From: Nymphaea colorata
Taxonomy: Eukaryota > Streptophyta > Magnoliopsida > Nymphaeales > Nymphaeaceae
Direction: 5' to 3'
DNA: 64,000 nt
NCBI RefSeq assembly: GCF_008831285.2
Contig: NC_045139.1
Location: forward strand, 8,774,204 to 8,838,203
The position numbers and the translations under genes were made by a program. The notes under the pieces are model-generated. The model did no database searches and was not told the origin of the DNA. It worked only from the letters and a program-made list of their open reading frames with translations. The first letter of the stretch is position 1. Every line of letters begins with the position of its first letter. Positions 39,601 through 63,923 of the stretch are shown piece by piece.

Positions 39601-41524
39601 GAAGTTCTTGGAAGAATTCAAGATAGTTAATGTTGATGTTAGATGATTAGGAGCACGTTTCAAGATGGCATCATATGCAAGTAGAGGCCTCACCAGGATT
39701 TTTTTTAGGGGCGGGCCAAGAGGAGCGACGGGTCGGGCCAAACTAAAAAAAAAAATTGACTTTTTCAATATAAAAAAAAAAAAAAATCATCGGTGGGAAC
39801 CTTTCATCATTGTTGATGTCCATTAGAAATAACAACTCCCATGAATATCAACTTCAGTTGGAACATGATAGGAGGAAAACACCTTTCCCTTCCCCCATCT
39901 TAATGAAAAGGATAGAAACAGAAAAAAAGAAAAAAGAAAAAAAGAAAAAGACAAACAAGAAATCCAAAGAGGCTGTTTCGCACTAGTAATAAATTATTAT
40001 TGTCTAGTAAAATTACTTCAAAATTTGGGAAAGATTTATGAAACCATGCTACATAGTGTTTCTTGAATCTACTTCAAATTTTGTGGTCAAATAACTAGAC
40101 AATTACAATCTATTATTAGCGCCAAACTGCCCCAAAAGAGAACACAGGGACGAGATGTGCGCATGGGCAAGGAAAGATCAGCCAACAGCCCTTCAACCCA
40201 AGGAGCCCTTGGGACTCAAAAATCCTGGAAAGTTTCATGGCAAAACAGACATGAGACTTTAATTCCGAACGTTTTTGTTCGGTCCGTATATTTTCCATTC
40301 CGGCATTAAAATTTCACCTAAACAGACGGAACTGCTGAGAGAGAGAGAGACATAGTCATCACTGTTACACCTAAACATGTTATCAAACGAGATGTGGTAG
40401 GTGGAACCTAAAACTTCCCTTGCACTCGACAACTACTCCCCATGGCGTAAGACAAGAGGGGGAGAACACTCAAATTTGAACGCTCATTTAATATACATAA
40501 TAAACATGTACATCTAGTATATATATGCAGTTAATTTGCTTAGTAATAAATAAGTACAAAGGTTAAAGGTTCCAAGCAACTCTTTTTTACATTTCACACG
40601 CACAAACATCATCTAAGCATGTACGTTGGTGAAGAAAAACAATGGATGCACGTAAAAATCTCTGCCGAACAATACATACAAAGCCGGTTATGCATGCTTT
40701 ACTAGTGCACGAAATTTTCGAGTGCTAGTACAATTAATGACGAAAAGTTCCTAGTTAATTAAAAAAAGAGAACTTTTTGTAGGGACCCAAAGAAAAACAA
40801 AAAAAAAATAAAAGACTAAAAAGGCCATCTCTTTTGAAATTATAATTTCTAAAATATTCCAACTCCCTACCTTTTTTTGTGGCATATATGTGTCGGGTGC
40901 ACCGAGCGGCGCACACAACCTTCATGTAAATAAACCTTTTTCTCTTATGTTATATAAGCGCCTATATACAAAACCAATATAGAAAAGCCATAGGACATGA
41001 TCATCTGAATCTGTGGTTGAAAACCAAGAAAATGTGAAGAAGTAGAAGCTTAAAAATATTATGTGGTAATCGCTAGTTAAGAGATCCCTGTTAACAATCA
41101 ATTCAAGCTCTGTATTGATATACAACAATTACTTATCCACGAGCTATGCGTGCTTCCAAAGATTAGTTTTCAATCGCTTTATAACATCAAGGTTAACGTG
41201 GAGTACTGTCTAGCTTGATGCGACGGCCATTGATATTAAAAGATCAAAACCAAGTAAAGTCCGTCGCAGAAAATCCGTATCGATATTGCCGAAGACAGGA
41301 CCAACGCCTTTTCCTTACGTTGCGGGACAGTGATTTTCTTCCTTAGCCCTTCTACTATAAAGACATTTTTATCAAATTTGCCTTGCCTTCCGGCATTTTC
41401 CAAATGCATCCACCTTTGTGTTCCTTCATGTTATTAGAATCGTATGAAGCACTATACGATACACAATTTTTTATTTTTAAATCAATTTACATTATTTTAA
41501 ATTGTTTTCTTTAATTTGTAAAAT

Positions 41525-41875
41525 AAGAAATGGAGCTACTTAAGCTGATAGGTTGGTGGTTGTCAATTCGATTCTCGCTATTTTTCTAAATTATAAAACT
41601 AGCAAGGTTGTCAATTCGATTCTCGCTATTTTTCTAAATTATAAAACTAGCAAACACTATTTTTGAGAAGACTGATAGAGTAGAGGCTTTGACCCCTCAC
41701 CTATATGGTGAGGTTCCTTCCTGCCAGTGGCATTGGCCACACCAATTTTACAAAATTAGTTTAATATATATGTTAATGTTTTGATATATTTGATTGTTAT
41801 TACATGTAAGTGTTTCAAAGAAATCAAATATATTATTGAATGAGTGTTCCTACCAAAAAAAAAAAAATTTAGCTC
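41525..41875 (+). mobile_element. SINE with an internal 48-base tandem duplication
   Basis: The B-box-like phrase attcgattctcgc occurs twice because a 48-base unit (41558-41605) is perfectly repeated at 41606-41653. Downstream is the family phrase gaggctttgacccctcacct (41684-41703), then ggtgaggttccttcctgcc. The element ends in an A-run at 41855-41867. tRNA-like internal promoter, body and A-tail together indicate a SINE. The A-box is diverged. Confidence 0.55.
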
Positions 41876-44102
41876 CGCTAATACCACATGCTCACCCAAA
41901 ACTATAGAACACATACCAAAAAGATATATATATCAACATACATATATTGGAGAGAAGAACTGGTACGGTGCCAAAATAGTTTATAGGATCATTGCGCACC
42001 TTTCATTAACTTTGACAAATAAGTTGCAATAAAATTGACAAGCTACAAAAAAGTCATTTTTGCCCTTTCTGAAGGATTGTTTTGGTTAAAATAATTAAAA
42101 ATGTTTTGAATGTAATGCACCTAGAATTCTAGATTTTACGGGCACAACAGCTGATCCTCAAAGAGAGAAAGCGAGAGAGCGTTATGATGCTAGAGGATTG
42201 CTCTTGAGAAAGGGTAAAATGCAAGGGCGATTTGGGAAATAGGCAATAAGGAAAGGGCTAAAGATCTCTTTCGAATGGCGACTACGCTAGTATTGAAATT
42301 GAAGACCGAACAGCTGCCCTAATCATGTACCTGCCATGAGAAGCATGTGTTCTTGCAGTTTTCAATTTAATTAATGCAACGAACTGACACCATTAATTGG
42401 CTTGGAATTTAATTATTGTCCACGCTTTCCGTGCACATTCAGTGGCTCTCTTTCGCTGTCTTTTTTATTAACAATCTCAACTGAAAATATTTTCTTTTCA
42501 AATAAAATCGGCGCAAGTACTAAAAGAAAATTAATAATAAGAATGATTATTTGGATGCATTACTTTAATATTTCTGAATTGGCAGACAGTTTCTCCTTTC
42601 AACTTACACGACCCATCAACCCTTTATAATACCACTAATATGCAAGTTGAAGTGGAGTGAGAAGAGCATTCATTTCGAAACACATAAAATAAACCTTATA
42701 CTATAAGAAAACAAGAGGTTAGGTGGAGGCTTCGACCTTCAACCATGTTGTGAAACTTTTTTGTTCGCTTAGAATACAATTGATTGCAGTTATTTAGTTG
42801 GCATATGCTTTTGTTGATTTTTTAATGTCATTTATTTTTTTAAATGAATATAATAGTAGTTCTTAGAACTAGTTGATAAATAATTCAGCTCAATCGATGG
42901 ATAGGCTGAATCGGCAGCCTCACCAACTCGACCCTTCTTTCTTTATATATTTCTATGGCTATGGCACCGAGGAGGACGAGTGAAATATGGAAGTATCTTC
43001 AACTGAAGACCCTGATCTTGGTCCTAACACCATCGCCCCCCAACCAGATCTATCAGTGTTTTCACGATGAACTGAAAAGATCAAATGCTAATCTGCCAAA
43101 AGTAAAGCAAGGGCTGAAAATAATAAGTTATGATGTATGAATATTTGAAAATTTAATTAGTGATGGTTATGATTATGCATGAAACCACCTAGCATGGGAA
43201 GGTGGATCATGATTTGGTTTTCCGCCATACCACATAAAGAACGTGATAATAGTACCCATGGAATGGAACTAATGAGTTACAATATGCATACTCGGTAGTT
43301 AGTCCGACTAACTATGCTATGCTCCTCCTCAAGACAATCTAGATAGGGACGATGGGAACGTTTTCTTTATTTAGTTTTAAATTCATTAGATGCGATCAAA
43401 ATATTTGCATATACTATGACCTGATTACCAATAAATACTTGGTAAATGTCAAATTTTCTCACAAAATCAAATGCATTTGGATCCACAGTTGAAAGAACAG
43501 AAATCCGGCACACCTACTCTTTGTTACCATAAAACTTGCTGATGTTTCCTTTAGAATAGAAAAATCAAATGCTCATGCATTTGTTGGGCATAGAGGAAGA
43601 GCATTTCATCTTTTACCATCCAACAATATAACCAAAGCTCTCATCTTTTTGCCCATCCCTATGGGGTACTAAGTCCGTTTTTGGTGTCTTTGGGATGATA
43701 CCTTCATTATTTTGAATATCAAGTGTTCCTCTTTTTTTTACAGATGCTCCAAAATCTCAAAATGGAGGCATCCATTGTGCCAATCTCGAGAGGACAATTG
43801 CTCATGCATTTACTGGTGAAAGGAAAGCAACAATGAAATAAAAATTTTTTAAGGATGCTCACACTTAATGAATTTAAGTGAGTCACTATGGATACCATCG
43901 AATTTAACCACCAAAATTTAAGACAACTAAAAACGGGTTCCTTGGTAGGGCGCGCATTTACTAAGAGAATTGAGAACCATACGTTCTTATTTTAAAAAAA
44001 ATGATGCGATTATGAATATCGTTTTTAGGTCAAATGCTAAACATAAGCACATCATATTTTCTGAAATAATAATATGACATCCTTGGAATGTGTGTTACAA
44101 CA

Positions 44103-44135
<33 letters not shown>

Positions 44136-44136
44136 A
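44103..44136. repeat. (TA)n microsatellite
   Basis: A TA run with two single interruptions. Confidence 0.9.
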
Positions 44137-45929
44137 GCACAATGTTCCTTTTATCAAATGCCATATGATGTCAATCTTATCTCGCCTAGTCAGTGAACTA
44201 AGAGTTGAGGGTTGCGTTGATTCTTCTGTGTTTATTCATGCACTTTTATACTATTACACAAGACAGATGGGCTTCCAAATACGTGGTGAGTGCACGTGCC
44301 CATTCGTGTGCTTTTATGGGAGACTCGGACAACTGATACTCAGACTGCTAGCAGGTTTGAACACCGCTGCCTCTCTGATTTTTAGTTGAAGCAATTTGTA
44401 TATGGCAGTGTCGAATTCTTATGATATCAACTTTTTATGTTGCAAAAGCAAAAGGGAAAGCAATATTGTGCAACTTCTTAACAACCCACTGCTCATAAGA
44501 GAAGCCCAAGTGACCCTCATTTCTCTTACCACTGGGGTCATGAACTACATTAGAACTTAAGTGGAGTATAATATACGAGTCAATTAGAGTATCACAATTC
44601 CACCGTTTACAGTTCAGGAAAGTAGCTAGCAGTACAGAAATCAAACTGATGATGCACGTTTTAGATGACCCACTGCCAACTAGCTATGCTGTTCCTCCTT
44701 AATGAACTTTTCAAATAATTTTTATAGCATTTTTGTTAATAGCTTATTGACAATCACCTGGAATGTTCCTCATAAAAATGTGCGCATACCAATGGACGAA
44801 CCCTTTGTGAAGGCAAGTATCAAACTATCATCTTCCTTCCAAAAGGTACATGATTGAAGGTAAGGAATTTCATTCTTCTTCTTTGAGAAAAATTGTAAAA
44901 GGATGCTTAATCTTTGAGCAAATAACAAATCATCACTTAACTTTTCAAAGTCAACAGATAGAGATTAATTAACTTATAAAGAAATTCTCAGAGTTGCCTA
45001 CTACCAAAGACATTATTTTTTTAATATAGAATGACAAAGTATTTCTCTTGGAAACAAAAATATCTTTCGTCAGCCGATGGAGAAGCAACTCTTTATGGGA
45101 GGTCTTTTGTCATTTTATATAAAATATTAATGTTTTGTGTAAGTAGAAGCCATTTGGGAATTTTTCTTAATAATTGAGCTCCGATTTGTAAACTTTTAAA
45201 AATTGAGCAGCTTTTATTATTTACGTCAGATGTTAAGCGCTTTTTTATAAAAAAAAATCTTTTACTTACGGATCTGCAGTTATAATTTGTTAAAAGGTAA
45301 TTTCCATGCTTACTTTTTGCTTATAATTCTAGTGAAAGAGAAAATGTTTCGTGATTTTTTAATAAGGTTTATATCTTTCATAAAAGTTGTCAAATAAGGG
45401 CCTGAAGTGAACTTTAACAAAACAAAGGTAAGTTTCTTCTTTTCTTTTTCCAAAAGTTACACTTTAACGTCTTTTGCACATGTTAAAGGAAGCCTATGTT
45501 AAGCCTGTGACAGTTTTTATGAAAAGGTGCCCTCTTTGTTAAGAACAAAAGAAGGATCCTTTTTTTAATTATAAATATAAAATGCAAGCCCAAAAACGAA
45601 ATTTTCCTTTATGAAACTATACTAATGTATATCAATATATAGCCCTATATTCCAAGATCGAGTGCTTTTAAATCCAGAGGTGGAATTAGAAGAGCGGCTG
45701 CAGCTACAGCTGCAATTGAAGAGGATAGATAGGTCGTCATTATTTCGCAACTGTGCATATGATTCCAGATGTACACCGACGGCCCATGTATGTTCTTCCC
45801 GTATTCTAGAAACATTTTTTCTAACTCAATTATATTGTTTAGCCAAATGTGGGTACATTTCCTTGCACGTTTAGAAGACAAAGATGCAGATGTCAAAGTG
45901 AAAATGATGTGCATCACTTTCGGGGTTTT

Positions 45930-45995
45930 AGGAGAAGGAAGGAGGCTTCGACCTTCACTCAGGTGATGAGATTTCCTGCCGCTCACCAAAAAAAT
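45930..45995 (+). mobile_element. SINE 3' end relic
   Basis: ggaggcttcgaccttcactc, aggtgatgagatttcctgcc and gctcaccaaaaaaa match the 3' body and short A-tail of the SINE family seen at 41684-41867. Its 5' part is not clear. Confidence 0.45.
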
Positions 45996-46852
45996 GACGT
46001 ACATCATTTTCAGCTACAATTTGTTTGTCTTGTCTCGTTATAGAGAAGTTAAAATACCATTCACATTACTACAAAACAAACATGTGAAAACAACACACAT
46101 GACTTTGGTTGCTTCGATTTTCTGTCATGTGATGCATTGCTACATGTAAAACGAAATAGCACTTTGCCAGGCATCTTCTAAGAGATTCACTTGTGAATCT
46201 TGTTACACTTTCTGGCTGAGCAGAAGGCATTCCTTGTCTTTATGCCAAAGGCTAGTTCTTGGATCATGTTGAGTATTGCATATCAGATAAAGAAGTTAAA
46301 GGCACTTCTACCCATAGAAGTCTTGCTTTTCTTAATTGGGCCAACATTTAATTACCAATAAGGCTCGTTAACTTTTCGAAGTGAAGTGAGAAAATTATTT
46401 TTTTCCCATTTTTGGCTTACGATAGATTTCTTATTTCATGCTCCAACCAGAAGCAAAGCAATTTCTAGCCTTCCCTTGACTAATTTTATTTCTTCTCCCC
46501 ACTGAAAAGAAAAATAATCTCTTACCTTACTGAACCAGACAACCTTTTTTTTTCTTTCCCTTTTTTGCTGGTGACACGATATCCTCCAATTAACGAGACC
46601 ATGTTATTTAAACTCAGAGCCCACGAATCATCACGATATCCTATAAAGGCAAGACCATTGAAAAGCCAAGGTACAGAGGAATCCATTGAAACTTGATCGG
46701 AAACTGTCCACTCATCACAATGCCTCTTCCGAGACATTGGATAAAAAATGGAACGATACACTCATCACAATGGGTTGGAAAGCATATTGCAGTCAAGAAT
46801 CGGCATCAGTATAAACATCACTGTCAAAGGACCGCGTAACAGGTAAACTCTG

Positions 46853-46931
46853 TTCTTTGGAATGCAGGGTTCCATGAAAGTGTCCATTTATTGGAAAAGA
46901 AAACATTCATGGAGCACTGCATTCCAAAGAA
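46853..46931. repeat. Inverted repeat, 26-base arms
   Basis: The left arm (46853-46878, starting ttctttggaatgcag) and right arm (46906-46931, ending ctgcattccaaagaa) pair at 24 of 26 positions around a 27-base loop. This is the size range of a short plant hairpin precursor. No known microRNA sequence is recognised. Confidence 0.7.
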
Positions 46932-47740
46932 ACGCAGAGGTGGAACGCCCTCCAAACGGTACCGAATCAAGTTCCTCGCCAGAATAGTTCAAGGACCGCC
47001 GCTTATCCACCTGGAGGACAGGCTCTGCAGAGCTATAATCGGCAGAATCAGCTTTAATCAGCCAGCCCATGGCCCTGCCAGTCTAGTTTTAATAATAATA
47101 ATAAAATAACAATAATATTAAGATTTTCACTTTTTTTTTTTTTTAGTAAAAAAGTTTAAGAAGAAGGATATATAGAGGGACTAGTGGTATTTTTTTTTCT
47201 TCTGCAAACAAATTTGGCTAATAGAATTTAGTCTAGGCTTCCAATTGCTTACAATTAGTTCACACTCCCGAGTGAACCCACGGTTGCATAGAGTTCCGAG
47301 GCACACTAAGCATGTAGCTAATATAACGACCCAAAACGGCAACATTCAAGTTCAACAAATATTACTTTTAATTATGCAAAGAAGGAAATTTTGCACTAAA
47401 TAGCATGACTCAATCAATTCCAGTACAAAGGACGTCAATTGAACATCGTTGATGCACCAGAGGGAAAAAGGTGGAAAGGGGGGACCGGAGGCACTTAAAA
47501 ATATTAGCAAAAAAAAAAATAAATGACATATATATGAAACAACAAAAAGAAAAGGAAAAAGATGCAAATATTTCTCACTTTCACCTCTAAGTGCGTTTTG
47601 TTTTCTCATTGTCGTTCTATCAGCCGAGACCTACTTTATTAGAGCAAGCTGTGCATGCCATCATTCTTGTACAGTGCATTCTGCTTATGGCATGCATTAA
47701 GCGGCCAGAGTAAGCAGCCACAGATGCTCAATTCCTTTCT

Positions 47741-59772
<12,032 letters not shown>

Positions 59773-59911
59773 CCTTGGTCTTCCTCTTGCTTTCTTTCCT
59801 GATTAGAATCTTGCAATTAGCCGGGGGACCGATCAGATCGGTGGCGGATCTAAGGATGGGCGAGAGAGACGAGGAGGGCAACGATGGGGCGGAGGGAGAG
59901 GGAGGGAGGGA

Positions 59912-59948
<37 letters not shown>

Positions 59949-60010
59949 GGACGGTCGCAGCTTCCGTCCTCCTCCGTCTCCGCCCTTTTTTTCTTGTTTC
60001 CTTATTGTTG
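59773..60010 (-). promoter_or_regulatory. SEC23 leader and promoter region with (GA)n tract
   Basis: Upstream of the SEC23 ATG the minus strand shows a GC-rich, purine-rich leader-like stretch with a (GA)16 run at 59913-59945. I see no TATA box nearby. Many plant housekeeping genes have such GA/CT tracts close to the transcript start, so a TATA-less promoter is likely. Confidence 0.45.
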
Positions 60011-60302
60011 GTGACGGGAACGTGAAATCTAGAACAAATCGCGAGGTTGAGGAAAACTTTCGTTGCTATTTTTATCTGTTCTTACGGACAGGTGCCTTTT
60101 TTGGTGGCCTTTTCCAGGGAGAGGTCCGCCATTCGGTTCTCTCTCCCTCTGCTGTTTTTAACTTTTTCTGTAACGGTCAACAGTTCGGAAGGTGATCCGG
60201 CTATCCCAAAAAACTAAACGGATCGGTTTCAATTGAACCTAGTGAGCTTTAAGCCTTTAATTAATCCAAATTTTAGAAAATATTATTCTGCAATGAATCT
60301 AT

Positions 60303-60535
60303 GGGGACATTTGGTACTAATAATATTGTGCTGGTGTTTCATAAATTTTGTCCGAAAATTTGAAGTATGTTCATGAAACATTGTCGATGTTCTATAAGTT
60401 TGTCTGAAAGATGGAAGTGTACTCATAAAACATCATGTCTGATTCAATCTTAGAGTATATTCATGAATCACTATGTTCAAATATTTCAAACAAATTTATA
60501 AAATAATAACACCATATTCATGTTACCAAACAAGC
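60303..60535. mobile_element. MITE with long imperfect terminal inverted repeats
   Basis: The left end ggggacatttggtactaata, running into gtgtttcataaattttgt, pairs imperfectly over about 50 bases with the right end acaaatttataaaataataa, running out through catgttaccaaacaagc. Length about 233 bases, no coding capacity. The GGGRCATTTGGTA ends suggest a hAT or PIF type; I cannot decide without a clear target duplication. Confidence 0.6.
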
Positions 60536-60599
60536 ATTTTTTTTTGTTGTTAACTTCTTAATGTGATAATAATGAGAAACTAATATAAAGGCATGTGAT

Positions 60600-60760
60600 G
60601 TTGCTGGTGTTCCACATTGGTAGGGTCACCCGCCGGGTGAGGAGATGAGTAGGTAACTCCAAGTCTCCAACCTACCAAGAAACTGCTTGGTATTGGTGGG
60701 GATGGGGCGATTTATTCATTTTGTCTTTTTCAAGCAAGGAAAACGCACCAAAAAAAAAAA
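60600..60760 (+). mobile_element. Possible SINE-like relic
   Basis: The phrase ggtagggtcacccgccgggt, then gaggagatgagtaggtaact, ends about 150 bases on in caccaaaaaaaaaa. The A-tailed end and gtgaggag phrase recall the SINE relics of the gene desert, but A and B boxes are not clear. Confidence 0.3.
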
Positions 60761-61019
60761 CGAATCAAAACTTTGTTCATACAGGAAACTCTGAGGCCTC
60801 TTATTCAATTCCGACTGTTTTTCTAACAGTCCAAGATAAAACACCATCAACACCTACGCGACCCTGCAGACTCTTGTTTGTGATGGGTATTTAGGTTATT
60901 TTGAAAAAATAAATGAATATTTAGATTATTTTATGAAAAAATATGTTTTTTTTCTTGTTCGTACACTGTATGGTGCCTCTTTTGCCAAATTTTAGGGGTA
61001 TTTTGATCATTTAAAGTGT

Positions 61020-61262
61020 CAAAAATAGGAATATATTACGAGCAAGCCGAGCTTGAGCTTGAATTGAGCTTTATGAGGCGAGCTCCACTTGTTTAAGCTC
61101 GTGCAATTAACAAACAGGGAAGACACGAGCTAAGTAGAGTTTAAACAAGTTGAGCTCGCGTAACTCAAACTTGACTCATTTATAACTTGTTTTAACTCAA
61201 GCTCGAGGTGAGATAGAGTCTGAGTCTAGCCGGAGTTAGCTCAACTGCTTGTACATCCCTGA
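61020..61262 (-). repeat. Phrase-repeat island (gagctcgagctcg type)
   Basis: gagcttgagcttgaa, gttgagctcgcg and caagctcgaggtgag variants fill the stretch. Read on the minus strand it opens agggatgtacaagcagttga, similar to the opening of the 33806 island. Related to the island at 35045-35410. Confidence 0.5.
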
Positions 61263-62913
61263 TCAAAAATGCACTTCCCCAGATATCAACCTCAGGTTGG
61301 AGTTAATGGAAGTGATGAAAGTCCATATTACCGTAATGCTTGCTATTTCATGTTAATGGGTGAGAGATCATTTGTTTTCTCTTCTATTATGTAGTTCGAG
61401 ATTTTTTTTAGGCATATATTTTAACAACAATTTCAGAAGAATCATCATTTTTGTAATTTTTTCTTAAATTTAAGAGCCATAGTTTTCACAAAAACGATTT
61501 AGTTTGAAATAACTAAGAGCTTATTTAGGAGCCAATTCCTATAAATATGATTATGATTGTCCGTCTGCTATATGAGATCTTTTTACGAGCCTTTTCCTAC
61601 GTACTTTTTTTTTTCCTCAGAGAAAAGGTTTTAGAAAGTTAGTCGTTTATAGTCGTTGTAAGCCGAAAACAAGATTATCAAAATAATTTAACCTAAAAGT
61701 GTCTTTTTCCAGCAAGTAGATGATAATCAGAAATTTATATAATCAAATGATGCAACATCTTGCAAGAATCCATACACCGAGTAATAGTTTGTAGCTTAGC
61801 CCTCAAAAGCAAAAACTTGTTTCTAGGTTATGTTTAAAATGTTCTCCATGCATCAAAGTTGACTTCGACGTGCAACTTAAGTCATCCCAAACTATTTCTC
61901 ATTTTTCCTTTAAAAATTTCATTGCCAACCGTATGCTTTTCAAAGTCTTCCCTATGCAAAATCCTTGCTATTAATAATCATTTAGATCTAATACAAATCA
62001 TTACTATTGTTATTGTCATCCAATGAATAAGATGATTAGGAAAAGTAAAGGCCAAGTTTTGATTCATCCTTCTTACACTCAAAACCAAGTCCTAAGGATA
62101 TTGGTGCAACTGCTTGGGGTAGGAGCAGTCTTTATTTCGAGTATCAGCCAACTTCTTATGTTGCAAAAGGAAGGTTACTGATGTATAAGTTGAATGGTAG
62201 CGGAAGGGCAGCACCCAGGGCACCAAAAGCAACCATGTCTCTGCCGGGTGGCAGCTTCAGCTCTCTGCCGGACGGTAGACCTCAGCGCTCACCCTCAACA
62301 CTCAAAACCATGTTTTCACAAAACGTGATCTTAGTAAACCTTCTGCTCTTGGCATCCAAACGCTACCTTAGCAGTACCCAAATATTTCCATGATGGTTTA
62401 ACGACTCAGTTTTGCCTTTCGACATGGTTGTTCATTTTGAAGACTTTTAGCATTCTTTTGGTGAGCCTCAACTCAAACGTGAACTTTCATAGCGCACTCG
62501 AGGACTAATAACGTCTTAATATTAGAAAGCTGTCAAGAACATGTTCCACTTTTTGTTTACCAGTTGCAGCTCGTTATCATATTTACACTAGCACAAGCTA
62601 CTCGACTCCTCAATTTTTTTATATGAAGATCAGTTATTTCCCTATGTACATGAACAATACAGTCATCATATGAGTTCTACAGTCCAGCATATAATTCAGA
62701 CATGCAATGCAAATATATTCATGACTCATTTTTATTACAAATAGCTCACCGAACAATTTTCCACGTCTATACTAATTACACATTGCTCCAGCAAGTGCAT
62801 GCGCTCACTCCGCATGTCCTACTTATCATATTTATATAAAAGCTATCAGAAATACTGCTCCCCTTAAACTTTAACTCCCGTTAAACTTTGGCATATACCT
62901 CTGACTACAAAGC
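61263..62913. other. Interval without recognised genes
   Basis: AT-rich DNA. I see no conserved reading frame, RNA gene or clear repeat. The part next to 62914 is probably the 3' UTR of the following minus-strand gene. Confidence 0.4.
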
Positions 62914-63364
62914 CTACTTTGTCAAGACGCATAGAATTTCCTCAACATTGAAATGAGGCCCAATTGATTTTACTTCCTCGATGGTTTTATTGAAACTGTC
63001 AACTGAAACCAAAGTAGGACAATCAGACCATTTGCGTACAATCAACACCAACTGATGGTATAATCCTACAATAAGTGTACACCTTCCAAGGACATGTCGA
63101 CTGAATTCGAAGGTTGGTTTTATCCAAGATACAAAGAACTGGCTTTAAATTTAGGGGAGACAATGCCGATGTCTATACCATAGCTCCATTGGTTCCAATT
63201 ACGTCAGCGTTAAGAATGAAATTCATGTCGGAAACCAGGCATTGAGATATTATTAGCAAGCAACGATGAGCGTGGGTTTCTGTATCAACTAACAAAAAGA
63301 AATGCATTTACCAGAAATTTGTATTCCTGTCCAATCATGCATTGTCAGATCACACCTTTGAATG
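62914..63364 (-). CDS. Last two exons of an unrecognised gene
   Basis: Two exons, 63312-63364 and 62914-63002, join in frame across a GT-AG intron and end in TAG. The joined tail has 46 residues after the split first codon, with segments CDLTMHDWTGIQIS, VDSFNKTIEEVKSIGPHFNV and EEILCVLTK. Codon-level sense, clean splice sites and balanced amphipathic composition suggest a real conserved protein. I do not recognise the family. The acceptor of the first exon could instead be nine bases further on, in the same phase. Upstream exons should lie to the right and may be beyond the window. Confidence 0.5.
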
Positions 63365-63923
63365 CTAAATGGCAATCAATTATGTAGATCAAAAGCGATG
63401 GCCAGCAGACACATATTCATAATATATCCACCTTGGAGCCATTTCCTCCACCCTTGATATTATACACTAAGCCCACCAACTAGTTACTTGGACCTATCAA
63501 GTGAATAATAATAATTTGTATTAGAAATGGATGCTTCCACAACCACCTAGATCAGGTCCAGAACATGGATCAAACAGCATGAATTGTAATAAGAAAATGA
63601 TTGTCCAGAAAAGTGTACATAGGAAGCTAAAAGCAAATGAAACAGCTTTCGGAAGCTATGGTGCAAAACATCAGAACTTGAGGATGGCAACAGGTTTCAG
63701 GCCAACCATTTTCATGCTGCTGTTCATAGAAAGCTGCCTTACACCTCTATGGAATGTGTGCTTTTTAACTACCCACAAACTGTTCATAATTCACTCAAAG
63801 GGCAAAGGTTAACGATGAGTTATGTCTCTGCGAGGCACGATTCTTTCTAGGATCAATAACAATTCTACGTAATGTCATGACATTCAGCAACCTGCTTTTA
63901 GCTGAGCTTGTCCCACCTAGCAG
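63365..63923. other. Interval between the two right-edge reading frames
   Basis: Probably an intron or intergenic DNA of minus-strand genes. A plus-strand open frame at 63531-63812 shows no recognised domain. No other exon stands out. Confidence 0.3.

Larger units (their letters stand above)
29480..47740. other. 18 kb gene desert with many repeat relics
   Basis: No frame here resembles a conserved protein, and I found no reverse transcriptase, integrase or transposase core. The AT-rich stretch is filled with short repeats, several listed separately: phrase-repeat islands, SINE relics, a minisatellite, LTR-like direct repeats and hairpins. The part next to 47741 is probably the 3' UTR of SEC23. 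An open frame at 46891-47109 is moderately GC-rich but unrecognised. Confidence 0.5.

Noticed and set aside
46891-47109. 72-codon plus-strand frame near a hairpin
   Set aside because: Somewhat GC-rich and protein-like, but unrecognised and without splice or promoter support, so not called as a gene.
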